Origin: Polaromonas jejuensis NBRC 106434
GTDB lineage: Bacteria > Pseudomonadota > Gammaproteobacteria > Burkholderiales > Burkholderiaceae_C
Reading direction: 5' to 3'
Assembly: GCF_001598235.1 (NCBI RefSeq)
Contig: NZ_BCYO01000008.1
Coordinates: 124,001 to 188,000 of the forward strand
Length of the DNA: 64,000 bases
The notes below the pieces were generated by a model. That model worked only from the letters and a program-made list of their open reading frames with translations, had not been told where the DNA came from and made no database searches. Position 1 is the first letter of the stretch; every line of letters starts with the position of its first letter. The position numbers and the translations under genes are program-made. Shown piece by piece: positions 33,934 to 43,300 of the stretch.

Positions 33934-34895
33934 CAGGAGGCAGCCGCCACGGCCTGCTCCAGCGCATCGACAAACATGGCGGCCACGTCAAAGCCGGTCT
34001 GGTCGAAAATTTCCTGGAAGCAGGTCGGGCTGGTCACATTGATCTCGGTCACGTAGTCGCCAATCACATCCACACCGGCCAGCAGCAGGCCGCGCGCGGC
34101 CAGCACCGGGCCGAGTGCTTCGGCAATTTCAAAGTCGCGTTTTGACAGCGGCTGCGCCACGCCCAGGCCACCGGCGGCCAGGTTGCCGCGCACCTCGCTG
34201 CCCTGCGGAATGCGCGCGAGGCTATAAGGCACCGGCTTGCCGCCAATCACCAGCACGCGCTTGTCGCCCTGGGCGATTTCGGGCAGGAATTTCTGCACCA
34301 TCACGCTTTGCGTGCCATGCTTGTTCAGCGTCTCGGTGATGCTGCCCAGGTTCAGGCCATCCTGCTTCACGCGGAAGATGCCCATGCCGCCCATGCCGTC
34401 CAGCGGTTTGAGGATGATGTCACCGTGCTCGGCGTGAAAGCGCTTGATGTCGTCGGCGCTGCGCGTGACCAGGGTCGGCCCGCTGAACTGGGCGAATTCC
34501 AGGATCGCCAGCTTTTCCGGGTGGTCGCGCAGTGCCGCCGGTTTGTTGAAGACCCTGGCGCCCTCGCGCTCGGCCTGCTCCAGCAGGTGCGTGCTGTAGA
34601 AGTATTCGCTGTCAAAGGGCGGGTCCTTGCGCATGATCACCGCATCAAAGCCGGCCACGGCCTCGCGGCCGTCCGGGCGCTGGGCGTCGGCCACAAACCA
34701 GTCGTCCAACTGTCCTGTGAGCGTGATGTGACGCACCCGGGCCGTGACCCTGGCGCCGGTTTGCCAGCTCATGTCCTGCGGCTCGCAGGCGCTGATGCGG
34801 TGGCCGCGCCGCTGCGCCTCGCGCATCATGGCAAAGGTGCTGTCCTTGTAGGTCTTGAAAGACGCCAGCGGATCGGCAACAAAAAGAAGGTTCAT
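33933..34895 (-). CDS. gshB: Glutathione synthetase
   Basis: ATP-grasp ligase, 320 residues, joining gamma-glutamylcysteine and glycine to glutathione in the cytosol. Typical sequence: MNLLFVADPLASFKTYKDST at the start, VIMRKDPPFDSEYFYSTHLL, ILKPLDGMGGMGIFRVK (ATP-grasp glycine-rich loop), VMVQKFLPEIAQGDKRVLVI and the end VTEINVTSPTCFQEI (metal-binding). The start at 34895 gives the canonical N-terminus. gshA lies nearby at 37.5-38.8 kb on the same strand, separated by kup, so the two glutathione genes are clustered. The stop overlaps the phosphatase start. Confidence 0.98.
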   Translation of the reverse strand: MNLLFVADPLASFKTYKDSTFAMMREAQRRGHRISACEPQDMSWQTGARVTARVRHITLTGQLDDWFVADAQRPDGREAVAGFDAVIMRKDPPFDSEYFYSTHLLEQAEREGARVFNKPAALRDHPEKLAILEFAQFSGPTLVTRSADDIKRFHAEHGDIILKPLDGMGGMGIFRVKQDGLNLGSITETLNKHGTQSVMVQKFLPEIAQGDKRVLVIGGKPVPYSLARIPQGSEVRGNLAAGGLGVAQPLSKRDFEIAEALGPVLAARGLLLAGVDVIGDYVTEINVTSPTCFQEIFDQTGFDVAAMFVDALEQAVAAAS

Positions 34896-34902
34896 GGTCG
34901 GT

Positions 34903-35229
34903 TCAGGACGAGGTCGTCGTTGTCTTGGAGGTGGGCGCCGGACCGGGTGGTGCGCGGCGCTGCTGGCCGTATTGTTGTACAAACAGCGCCACTGCGCCCG
35001 CGACCACGCCCCAAAAGGCCGAACCGGCACCGGCTATCACGACGCCCGACAGCGTGACCAGAAATGTGATAGGCGCCGTCTCGCGGTGCGATTCATCCCT
35101 GACGGCGGCGGCCAGCCCGGCAATCGCCACCACCAGCTCCCTCGGAAAGGCCGTCAGCAGCCCGGTGACGGCCGCCGCCCAGCTGAACCTCGGCATCGCG
35201 AACACCGGCACGGCAAAAAAAAAAAGCAA
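34903..35229 (-). pseudogene. 3' fragment of a BenE-type permease gene
   Basis: The translated frame contains HRETAPITFLVTLSGVVIAG followed by AGSAFWGVVAGAVALFVQQY, which resembles the C-terminal end of the benzoate/H+ symporter BenE (LITFLVTASG...GIGSAFWGL). Only about 100 of some 390 residues exist. An 11-base A/T run near 35216-35226 marks the fragment's upstream border. It lies 7 bp upstream of gshB in the same direction. It could still be translated as a short membrane peptide, but it looks like a deletion remnant. Confidence 0.6.
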
Positions 35230-35289
35230 CCTCAGACCACGCCATCTGGCCGCGACGGGACTCGCCCAGGCCTGCCGGCGAAAGGCAAA

Positions 35290-35336
35290 TAGCTATCAAT
35301 TCAATAGCAAACTACACCCATACCCCTTGGGCCAGG
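35290..35336 (+). repeat. Family A repeat copy
   Basis: AGCTATCAATTCAATAGC dyad followed by AAACTACACCC and tail CCTTGGGCCAGGG, between the BenE fragment and kup. Confidence 0.85.
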
Positions 35337-35349
35337 GACCAGAATCGCC

Positions 35350-37218
35350 CTAAATCTCGATCTTGCTGCCCAGCTCCACCACCGAGTTGTTGGGCAAGTT
35401 CAAAAAGTCTGCCGCGCCACTGGCGTTATGGTGCATCTGGGCAAACAGTTTTTCACGCCAGGCCGCCATGCCGCTGCCAATGGTCGGCACCACGGTGTCG
35501 CGCGACAGGAAATAGCTGGTCGTCATGGCCTCCAGTTCGCAGCCCCGGCCCCGCATCAATTGCAGCGCCTTGGGCAGGTCCAGATCGTTCTTGAAGCCAT
35601 AGTTGACGATCACCTGCCAGCAATCATGGCCCAGCGCTTCAATCTCCAGCCGCTTGTTCAGGCCGATCCAGGGCACTTCATGGTTGCGCACGGTCACAAA
35701 CAGGTTCTGCTCGTGCAGCACCTTGTTGTGCTTGAGGTTGTGCATCAGCGCATTGGGCACGATGCCCGGCTCGCCGGTCATGAAGACGGCCGTGCCTTCA
35801 ACCTGTGCAGGCGGGTTGACGAACACGGCATCCAGGAAGCTGGGCAGGTCAATGGCATCGGTGCGAAGTTTTTCGTTGAGGATGTTCCGGCCGTCCTTCC
35901 AGGTGGTCATGAGCACGTACAGCGCCCCGGCCATCACCAGCGGGAACCATCCGCCATGGGCGATCTTCAGGGCGTTGGAGGCGAAAAACGCGATATCCAC
36001 CACAAAGAAAAAACCGGTCGCGGCGATGCACAGCGACAAGGGATAGCCCCAACCGTAGCGGATCACAAAAAATGTCAGCGCCGTGGTGATCACCATGAGC
36101 AGGCTCACCGAGATGCCGTACGCCGCCGCCAGGGCCGACGACGAGCCGAACATCAGCACGGCCAGCACCACGCCGGCCAGCAGGGTCCAGTTCACGGCGG
36201 GGATGTAGATTTGCCCGGTCTCGCGAATCGAGGTGTGCAAAATGCTCAGGCGCGGCAGAAACCCCAGCTGAATCGTCTGCTTGGCGGCTGAAAACGCCCC
36301 GGAAATCAGGGCCTGCGAGGCAATCACCGTGGCCATCGTCGCCAGGACCACCATGGGAATCAGCGCCCACTCGGGCGTCATCAGGTAAAACGGGTTCTCA
36401 GCCGCCTTGGGGTCGGCCAGCACCAGCGCCCCCTGGCCAAAGTAGTTGAGCATCAAGGATGGCATGACCAGCGCAAACCAGGCCAGCCGGATGGGCTGCT
36501 TGCCGAAATGCCCCATGTCCGCGTAAAGCGCTTCGGCGCCCGTGACGCACAGGAACACGGCGCCCAGCGTGATGAAGGCAATCCCGTAGTGCGCCATCGC
36601 AAAGCGCAGCCCATACCACGGAGAGACGGCCAACAGCACGGAGGGGTTCTGGACAATCTGCGCCACGCCCGTGGCCGCGATGGCCAGAAACCAGAACACC
36701 GTGATGGGCCCGAAAAACTTGCCGATATCCCCCGTGCCGCGTTTTTGCGCCATGAAAAGACCCAGCAGCACCAGCAGCGAAATAGGAACGACGTAGGGCT
36801 TGGCGGCCGGGGTGATGATTTCAAGCCCTTCCACCGCCGAGAGCACCGAAACCGCCGGCGTGATGATCCCGTCGCCAAAAAACAGGGCCACGCCGAACAC
36901 GCCCAGGATCAGCAGCATCCGCCGCAGCTGGGGCTGATCCTTGACCGATTGCGACGCCAGGGCCAGCAAGGCCATCAAGCCCCCCTCGCCGGCGTTGTCG
37001 GCGCGCATGATGAGCACCACATACTTGATGGACACCACCACCGTGAGGGTCCAGAAGAACAGCGAGAGCACGCCCAGCACGTTAGCCGTCGTGATGGGGA
37101 CATGACCGCCGGCGAAAACCTCCTTGAAGGCGTAAAGAGGCGAGGTGCCGATGTCGCCATAGACGACGCCGATGGCGCCCAGGGTCAGCGCCGCAAGTGA
37201 TGATTTTGAATTTGACAC
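35350..37218 (-). CDS. kup: Low-affinity potassium uptake protein Kup
   Basis: KUP/HAK/KT potassium-proton symporter, 622 residues, about 12 membrane helices and a C-terminal cytosolic domain. The N-terminal [20 protein letters not shown] is the family signature, followed by [15 protein letters not shown] and [40 protein letters not shown] also fits. The length matches E. coli Kup (622). It sits between gshB and gshA on the same strand. A role in osmotic/pH potassium supply is known for the family. Confidence 0.97.
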   Translation of the reverse strand: MSNSKSSLAALTLGAIGVVYGDIGTSPLYAFKEVFAGGHVPITTANVLGVLSLFFWTLTVVVSIKYVVLIMRADNAGEGGLMALLALASQSVKDQPQLRRMLLILGVFGVALFFGDGIITPAVSVLSAVEGLEIITPAAKPYVVPISLLVLLGLFMAQKRGTGDIGKFFGPITVFWFLAIAATGVAQIVQNPSVLLAVSPWYGLRFAMAHYGIAFITLGAVFLCVTGAEALYADMGHFGKQPIRLAWFALVMPSLMLNYFGQGALVLADPKAAENPFYLMTPEWALIPMVVLATMATVIASQALISGAFSAAKQTIQLGFLPRLSILHTSIRETGQIYIPAVNWTLLAGVVLAVLMFGSSSALAAAYGISVSLLMVITTALTFFVIRYGWGYPLSLCIAATGFFFVVDIAFFASNALKIAHGGWFPLVMAGALYVLMTTWKDGRNILNEKLRTDAIDLPSFLDAVFVNPPAQVEGTAVFMTGEPGIVPNALMHNLKHNKVLHEQNLFVTVRNHEVPWIGLNKRLEIEALGHDCWQVIVNYGFKNDLDLPKALQLMRGRGCELEAMTTSYFLSRDTVVPTIGSGMAAWREKLFAQMHHNASGAADFLNLPNNSVVELGSKIEI

Positions 37219-37519
37219 AAGGTCTTCCCGTCCAGGGCTACCAACCGGTACCCACCAGTTAAAAGGCCGCGGGGATGCTTAGTTTTGGGAACGCCATTTT
37301 GCGCTCAGGGAACTGACTTGCGGGCTGGCAAACACCCCTAGCGCGCAGAAACTAGAACTTTTGTTGCAACGCAACAACTGACCGCCCGCCACGGGCGGGC
37401 TGCGGGACCGGATTTGCTATTGTTTACATAGCAAGTTGTGCCCATCACGCCGTCACAGAGAGCCTGAAACGTCGAGGAAATCCGGAAAGCGCCGGCTTCG
37501 GGGCGCTGGCCCCGCCGCC
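37219..37519. other. Intergenic region between kup and gshA
   Basis: Holds the leader of kup on the right-to-left strand, a GC-rich hairpin near 37383-37400 (CCGCCCG / CGGGCGG) and a family A repeat copy (37416-37450). No gene seen. Confidence 0.6.
37416..37450 (+). repeat. Family A repeat copy
   Basis: Dyad GCTATTGTTTACATAGC followed by AAGTTGTGCCCATCACGCC; the tail is shorter than in other copies. Confidence 0.7.
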
Positions 37520-38815
37520 TCAGTCGTAGACCTCGGCATCCGGATCGGTGGCTTCCAGCTCGTAGCTGGCGGCCAGCATGGCCAGCCGGGCGATCACGCC
37601 ATACATGTAAAAGCGGTTGGGGCTGCTGGAGCCGGGCTTTTCGCCGGGCTGCGGCAGCCGGCCGCTGTCGGCAAAGGCCAGCGGCACAAAGCTGGCGCCG
37701 GGCGCGTTGAGGTTTTCGTCCACGCCGCGCTCGGCATGCACGCGGTAGAAGCCGCCCACCACGTAGCGGTCCATCATGTAGACGACCGGCTCGGCGACGG
37801 CGTCATTGACGCGCTCGTTGGTCAGCACACCCTCCTGGATGATGACCTCGGACAGCGCCTGGCCGTCCTTGATCACGCTCATCTTGTTCTTGGTCTTGCG
37901 GTTCAGCGCGTCGAGGTCCTTCACATCGCGCACCGTCATGATGCCCATGCCGTAGGTGCCGTTGTCGGCCTTGACCACGACAAACGGTTTTTCGTTGATG
38001 CCGTATTCCTTGTACTTGCGCTTGACCTTGCTGAGCAGCGCATCGACATGGGTAGTCAGGCATTCCATGCCGGTGCCTTCGGCGATGTTGACCTCGCCGC
38101 ATTGCGCAAACATCGGGTTGATCAGCCAGGGGTCGATGCCCAGCAGCTTGCCGAAGCGCTTGGAGACCTCTTCATAGGCCTTGAAATGATGCGACTTGCG
38201 CCGCACCGACCAGCCGGCGTGCAGCGGTGGCAGTAGAAACTGCTCGTGCAGGTCTTCCAGCATGCCCGGAATGCCGGCCGACAGGTCGTTGTTCAGCAAA
38301 ATGGTGCAGGGGTCGAAATTCTTCAGGCCCAGGCGGCGGTCCGTGCGGATCAGCGGCTCTATGGAGATGGCTTCGCCGGTCGGCAGGTTCAGCGTGGTGG
38401 GCGCCTTGATCTCGGCGCTCAGCGAGCCAAAGCGCACGTTCAGGCCAGCCTGGTGAAAGATGCGCTTGAGCTGCACCAGATTCGACAGGTAAAAGCTGTT
38501 GCGCGTGTGGTTTTCGGGCACCACCAGCAGGTTGCGCGCCTCGGGGCAGATCTTCTCGATCGCGGCCATGGCGGCCTGCACCGCCAGCGGCAGCATCGCC
38601 GGCGTCAGGTTGTTCCAGCCGCCGGGAAAGAGGTTGGTGTCCACCGGAGCCAGCTTGAAGCCGGCGTTGCGCACATCGACCGAGCTGTAAAACGGCGGCG
38701 TGTGTTCCATCCACTCCAGCCGGAACCAGCGTTCTATGGCCGGCGTGGAGTCGAGAATGCGCTGTTCGAGTTCGTTGATGGGGCCGGTCAGGGCGGTGAT
38801 GAGATGCGGAACCAT
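37520..38815 (-). CDS. gshA: Glutamate-cysteine ligase (beta-proteobacterial GshA type)
   Basis: Protein of 431 residues of the proteobacterial GshA type (Pfam PF08886-like), making gamma-glutamylcysteine from Glu, Cys and ATP. The start MVPHLITALTGPINELEQRI and VDTNLFPGGWNNLTPAML are recognised as this family, as are ILLNNDLSAGIPGMLEDLHE and FVVVKADNGTYGMGIMTVRD, which look like an ATP-grasp core. This is the first step of glutathione synthesis; gshB lies 2.6 kb downstream on the same strand. The usual length is about 430. The gene is preceded by an AT-richer leader at 38840-38880. Confidence 0.93.
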   Translation of the reverse strand: MVPHLITALTGPINELEQRILDSTPAIERWFRLEWMEHTPPFYSSVDVRNAGFKLAPVDTNLFPGGWNNLTPAMLPLAVQAAMAAIEKICPEARNLLVVPENHTRNSFYLSNLVQLKRIFHQAGLNVRFGSLSAEIKAPTTLNLPTGEAISIEPLIRTDRRLGLKNFDPCTILLNNDLSAGIPGMLEDLHEQFLLPPLHAGWSVRRKSHHFKAYEEVSKRFGKLLGIDPWLINPMFAQCGEVNIAEGTGMECLTTHVDALLSKVKRKYKEYGINEKPFVVVKADNGTYGMGIMTVRDVKDLDALNRKTKNKMSVIKDGQALSEVIIQEGVLTNERVNDAVAEPVVYMMDRYVVGGFYRVHAERGVDENLNAPGASFVPLAFADSGRLPQPGEKPGSSSPNRFYMYGVIARLAMLAASYELEATDPDAEVYD

Positions 38816-38950
38816 GCGGCCACTTTCAGAAGGGAGAGGGGGTTTCTTATCTGACTCGGTTATATCTGACCGAATTCTAGGGATATTGGGATGCGGCGGC
38901 CGGTTACAAGAGGCAAAACGCTGCCTCCCGGCGCCATCGGTGCCCAGCGG

Positions 38951-40255
38951 TCAGGTCCGGACTTCACCCTGGCCCAGCACCACGTATTTCAGCGAGGTCA
39001 GGCCCTCGATGCCGACCGGCCCGCGGGCGTGGAACTTGTCGGTGCTGATGCCGATTTCGGCGCCCAGCCCGTACTCGAAGCCATCGGCGAAGCGGGTGCT
39101 CGCATTCACCATCACGCTGGCCGAATCCACCTCGCGCAGAAAGCGCTGGGCATGCATGTGGTCGCGCGTCAGGATGGCGTCGGTGTGGTGGCTGGAATAC
39201 TGGTTGATATGGGCAATCGCCTCGTCCAGGCCGGCCACCACCTTGATGCTGATGACCGGCGCCAGGTATTCCTCGGACCAGTCCTGCTCGGTCGCCGGAA
39301 CAATGCTCGCTACTGAATTGATAGCTGGTTGTGCCCGCAATATCTTGGCTGCAGCCTCATCACAGCGCATTTCCACGCCCTTGGCGGCATAGATGGCGCC
39401 GATTTGCGGCAGGAATTCGGCGGCCACGCCGCGCGCCACCAGCAGGCCTTCGGTGGCATTGCAGGGGCTGTACTTCTGGGTTTTGGCGTTGTCGGCCACC
39501 GTGACCGCCATGGCGATGTCGCAGGGGTCGTCCACATAGACATGGCAGTTGCCGTCCAGGTGCTTGATGACCGGCACTTTGGCGTCGCGGCTGATGCGCT
39601 CTATCAGGCCCTTGCCGCCGCGCGGGATGATGACGTCCACATACTGCGGCATGGTGATCAAGAGGCCGACGGCCTCGCGGTCGGTGGTGGGCACCAGCTG
39701 CACCGCATCGGCCGGCAGGCCGGCGTCCGTCAGTGCCTGCTGCACCAGCGCGGCCAGCGCCTTGTTCGATTCGATGGCCTCGGAGCCGCCGCGCAAAATG
39801 CAGGCATTGCCGCTCTTGATGGCCAGCGACGCGGCTTCGATCGTGACGTTGGGGCGGCTCTCGTAAATCATGCCAAACACGCCGATCGGCACGCGCATCT
39901 GGCCGACGCGGATACCGCTGGGCTGCTCCTTCAGGCCGATGATCTGGCCTATCACGTCGGCCATGGCGGCGAGCTGCTCGCAGCCCAGGGCCACGGTTTC
40001 CAGGGTTTTGGCATCCAACTTGAGACGGTCCAGCAGCGGGCCGGCCAGTCCGGCGGCGCCGGCGCGTTCGAGGTCGCGCTGGTTGGCCGCCTGCAGCGCA
40101 GGGACATTCTGCCGCAGCAAGGCCGCGAGGTTCAGCAGAGCTCTGTTTTTAATAGCTGCCGGCGCCCGTGCAATCTGCGCCGAGGCCGTTTTTGCCCTGG
40201 AACCCAGGGTTTCCATGAGCTGGGCGAGTGCAATCGGTGAATCAGGCGCGTTCAT
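38951..40255 (-). CDS. proA: Glutamate-5-semialdehyde dehydrogenase
   Basis: Gamma-glutamyl phosphate reductase, 434 residues, reducing gamma-glutamyl phosphate with NADPH in proline synthesis. Seen: [20 protein letters not shown], the catalytic Cys in [13 protein letters not shown], and [20 protein letters not shown] near the end. Two stretches look repeat-derived: [19 protein letters not shown] near residue 310 (family A copy at 39309) and [16 protein letters not shown] near residue 30 (a weaker match at 40141). Both stay in frame and lie outside the catalytic motifs. Start [20 protein letters not shown]; no partner proB in the window. Confidence 0.96.
   Translation of the reverse strand: MNAPDSPIALAQLMETLGSRAKTASAQIARAPAAIKNRALLNLAALLRQNVPALQAANQRDLERAGAAGLAGPLLDRLKLDAKTLETVALGCEQLAAMADVIGQIIGLKEQPSGIRVGQMRVPIGVFGMIYESRPNVTIEAASLAIKSGNACILRGGSEAIESNKALAALVQQALTDAGLPADAVQLVPTTDREAVGLLITMPQYVDVIIPRGGKGLIERISRDAKVPVIKHLDGNCHVYVDDPCDIAMAVTVADNAKTQKYSPCNATEGLLVARGVAAEFLPQIGAIYAAKGVEMRCDEAAAKILRAQPAINSVASIVPATEQDWSEEYLAPVISIKVVAGLDEAIAHINQYSSHHTDAILTRDHMHAQRFLREVDSASVMVNASTRFADGFEYGLGAEIGISTDKFHARGPVGIEGLTSLKYVVLGQGEVRT
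39309..39356 (+). repeat. Family A repeat copy (inside proA)
   Basis: GCTACTGAATTGATAGC dyad, then TGGTTGTGCCCGC and TCTTGGCTGCAGCC. The copy is very like the one after rocF (GCTACTGAATTCATAGC). It is read on the other strand as proA codons. Confidence 0.75.
40141..40187 (+). repeat. Degenerate family A-like sequence (inside proA)
   Basis: TTTTTAATAGCTGCC then GGCGCCCGTG and TGCGCCGAGGCC: the right half of the family A layout is present, the left dyad arm is not. Weaker match than the others. Confidence 0.4.
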
Positions 40256-40267
40256 CCCCCCATTTTA

Positions 40268-40350
40268 GACCCCCACGGTCGTTCACTGCGTGTAGCTCCC
40301 TGCCCCCCGAGGGGGCCGTCGCTTGCTCGGGACGGCCCTTCGCTGCGCGC
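40268..40350 (+). repeat. Family B repeat copy, downstream of nrdJ
   Basis: CCCCCACGGTCGTTCACTGC, then GTGTAGCTCCCTGCCCCCCG, then AGGGGGCCGTCGCTTGCTCG, ending near GGACGGCCC. Differs at few positions from the copy at 44059, which has the same orientation; the two bracket nrdJ. Confidence 0.9.
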
Positions 40351-40374
40351 TAGCCCGTAATCACGGGTCCCGGC

Positions 40375-43300
40375 TCAGCCGCAGGCGCCCAGGTGGCCGC
40401 ATTGGGTGCAATAGTCGCAGCCGTCCTTGCGGATCACGGCATGGGCGCCGCATTCGCTGCACTTCTTGCCCGCCATGACGGGCGGCGTGGCGGCGGCAGG
40501 GGCGCTTTTCTGCGGCTGCGGCGGCGCATCCTCGCGCTGGCCGGCGCGGCGCGCCAGTATGCTCTGGATGGCGTGTGCGATGGCCGCGACCTCGGAGTCA
40601 TGCCACAGGGGCACCAGGGTGCCGTCGGCCTTCTGGTGCGTTCCCAGGCGCACCGGGCCGCGGTCCCAGGCGACCTTGCGCATGTCGCTGAGGGCGCGCT
40701 CCAGAAATCCGCCGCGCGCCGCCAGCGACAGCAGGCGCATGCTGGCCGTGACCCATTGCTGCGATTCGCCGCTTTGGCCGACCGGCATGAAAAACTCGAT
40801 GGCCCGGTCCACCGTGCCCACGCCGCTGGCCGCCGGCACCGGCAGGAAGGACACCACCAGGTACAGCGTCTTGCGGCCTTCCTGGGTCCAGTACTCGACC
40901 TTTTCCGCCACGGCCGACAGCGCGCCCTTGGGACGGCTTTCGATCATCGTGCGCATCGGGTCGACCGCGGCTGCGCCGGCCAGGGCCGCCGCATCGGCGC
41001 TGGCCGGGCCGGTTTCCAGCACGGCGCCCAGGATGGTGTTGGGCCGGTAGGTGGCCAGGCCCTTGAGCTGCGCGTGCCAGGCCTGCCGGTACAGGCCCTT
41101 GAAGTCCTCATACGGGTAGTCGGCCGGCACGTTCACGGTCTTGGAGATCGCCGTGTCCACGAAGGGCTGCACCTCTTCCATCATGGCGATATGGCTGGCC
41201 GCGGACATGTCGAGGGCCGAGACGAAATAGGCGGGCAGCGTCTCCACGTCGCCGCCCAGTTCGCGGTACAGCCGCCAGGCATGGTCCTCCACCGCGTATT
41301 CGGTGCGGCTGCCGTCGGCTTCGCGCTTGTTGCGCCGGTACATCCAGGAGAATGCCGGCTCGATGCCGTTGGACGCGTTGTCGGCAAAGGCCAGGCTCAC
41401 GGTGCCCGTGGGCGCGATCGACAGCAGGTGGCTGTTGCGGATGCCGTGCGCTCGTATGGCCTGCTGCAACTCCGGCGCCAACCGGCTGGCAAAGGTGCCG
41501 GGGGCAAGATAGCCCGCGGCGTCGAACTTCGGGAACGGCCCCTTTTCACGCGCCAGCGCCACCGAAGCGGCATAGGCCGCATCCCGCATGCGCACGGCAA
41601 TGCGCGCGGCCATCGCGCGGCCCTCGGGCAGGTCGTAGCGCAGGCACAGCATGGCCAGCGCGTTGCCCATGCCGGTGAAACCCACGCCGATGCGGCGCTT
41701 GGCCGCCGCCTCCTCTTGCTGCTGCGGCAGCGGCCAGAAGGTCAGGTCCAGCACGTTGTCGAGCGCGCGCACCTGGGTCGCGACCGACTGTCCGAAGGCC
41801 TCGAAGTCGAAGGCCGGCACGCCGTCAAAGCCGAACGGATGGCGCACAAAATGCGTCAGGATGATGGGCCCGAGGTCGCAGCAGCCATAGGGTGGCAGCG
41901 GCTGCTCGCCGCAGTTGTGCACGTAAAGGCCATTGGCGTCAAACGCGTGAACGTCAGCCACGGTGACGTCAAACACGTCCTCGCAGCCATCCTCGCCCAG
42001 CGATTCGACCGTGGCGATGAAACGCTCGCGATTCAGGCTGCGCTTATAACTGCCCAGTGCCTGCGCCAGGCGGGCGGCCTTGTCGGTGTCTGCAAAACCA
42101 ATGCGCTCGGCGTAAACCCGCAGGTTGTCCCCGCTGACCAGCAATTCGTGCTGCGCTGCCGTCTCGTAGTGCCTGAGGCTGCCGCGCCCATCGGGCAGGG
42201 GCCGCGCCTGCGCCAGCCGCCGGTTCGGGTAGATGGTCGAGCCAATTCCCAGGCGCAGCAGCATGCGCTGCGCCGTCTGGAGCAAAGGCAGATCGCTTTG
42301 TGACAGGCGCAGGCTGATACCTTTTTCCTGCGTCCCCTGCACCGAGCCATCGGCATCAAACAAGCCGCGCAAAAGCCCTTCAGTGAAAACGGACGAGGCT
42401 TTCTCCATCGCGGCGGTGATGGTCTTGTGCCCCGGGCGCATGCCCATCGCATGGGCCAGCTTGCGTACCGCGGCGCTCGCCATGCGCGCCTCGCCGCGCC
42501 CGGCCACGGGACGCTGGAATCCCCGGAAATCAACCCGATGCGTCAGCGTGGCGGCGGCAGCCTCGGCCGCCCGCACAATGCCTCCAGCACCGGTTTGTGC
42601 ATAGGCCACAGCGCCATTGCCCACCGCCCTCAGCTCGGGCGCCCAGACCGAAATCACCGCCTTGTCGCTCTTGAGCGTGCCATCGCCGATCAGCAGGCCG
42701 AGCAAATAGCCCTCGGCCTGCGTGCCCACGCCGTCCCAGCCGCCCAATGCGCGGTGGTCGTGCAAGAAAATTTCGTCGCCCGGCTGCAACTGCCCGGCTG
42801 CTATCCACTCGGCCTGCAGCGTGTAACGGGTTTTACGCGCCACGCGACGCACCCGGTGGTCGGCCGTGAGGCGCAAGGCCTGACCTTCACGGGTTTTCAA
42901 AGCCAGCACGGGCTTGTGGCCGGTCTTGAAGAAGCCTTCGCTCTTCACGGCATACGCCTTGCCATCGACCACGGCCGTAAAGCGACGGCCGACCAGCTCC
43001 GCCACCTGCGCGGGGCCGTCCGTCGTCAGGACCCAGGCGTCCGACGTGACGCAGGGGTTGGTCGCGGCAATCGCCTCGCAATAGCGCAGGTTGTTGTCCT
43101 CGTTGATGTGGTCCAGAAACAGGATGCCGGGCTCGGCGAAGTCATAGGCCGAGCGCATCACGGTGTCCCACAATTCGCGCGCCGCCACCGTCTGATAAAC
43201 CCACAGGCCGTCGGCACGCCGGAAGGCGCCTTGCGCGATCAATGCCGCGCCGGGTTGGGCCTGGTGCACCAGTTCCCAGGGCTGGCCGTCGTTCAGGGCC

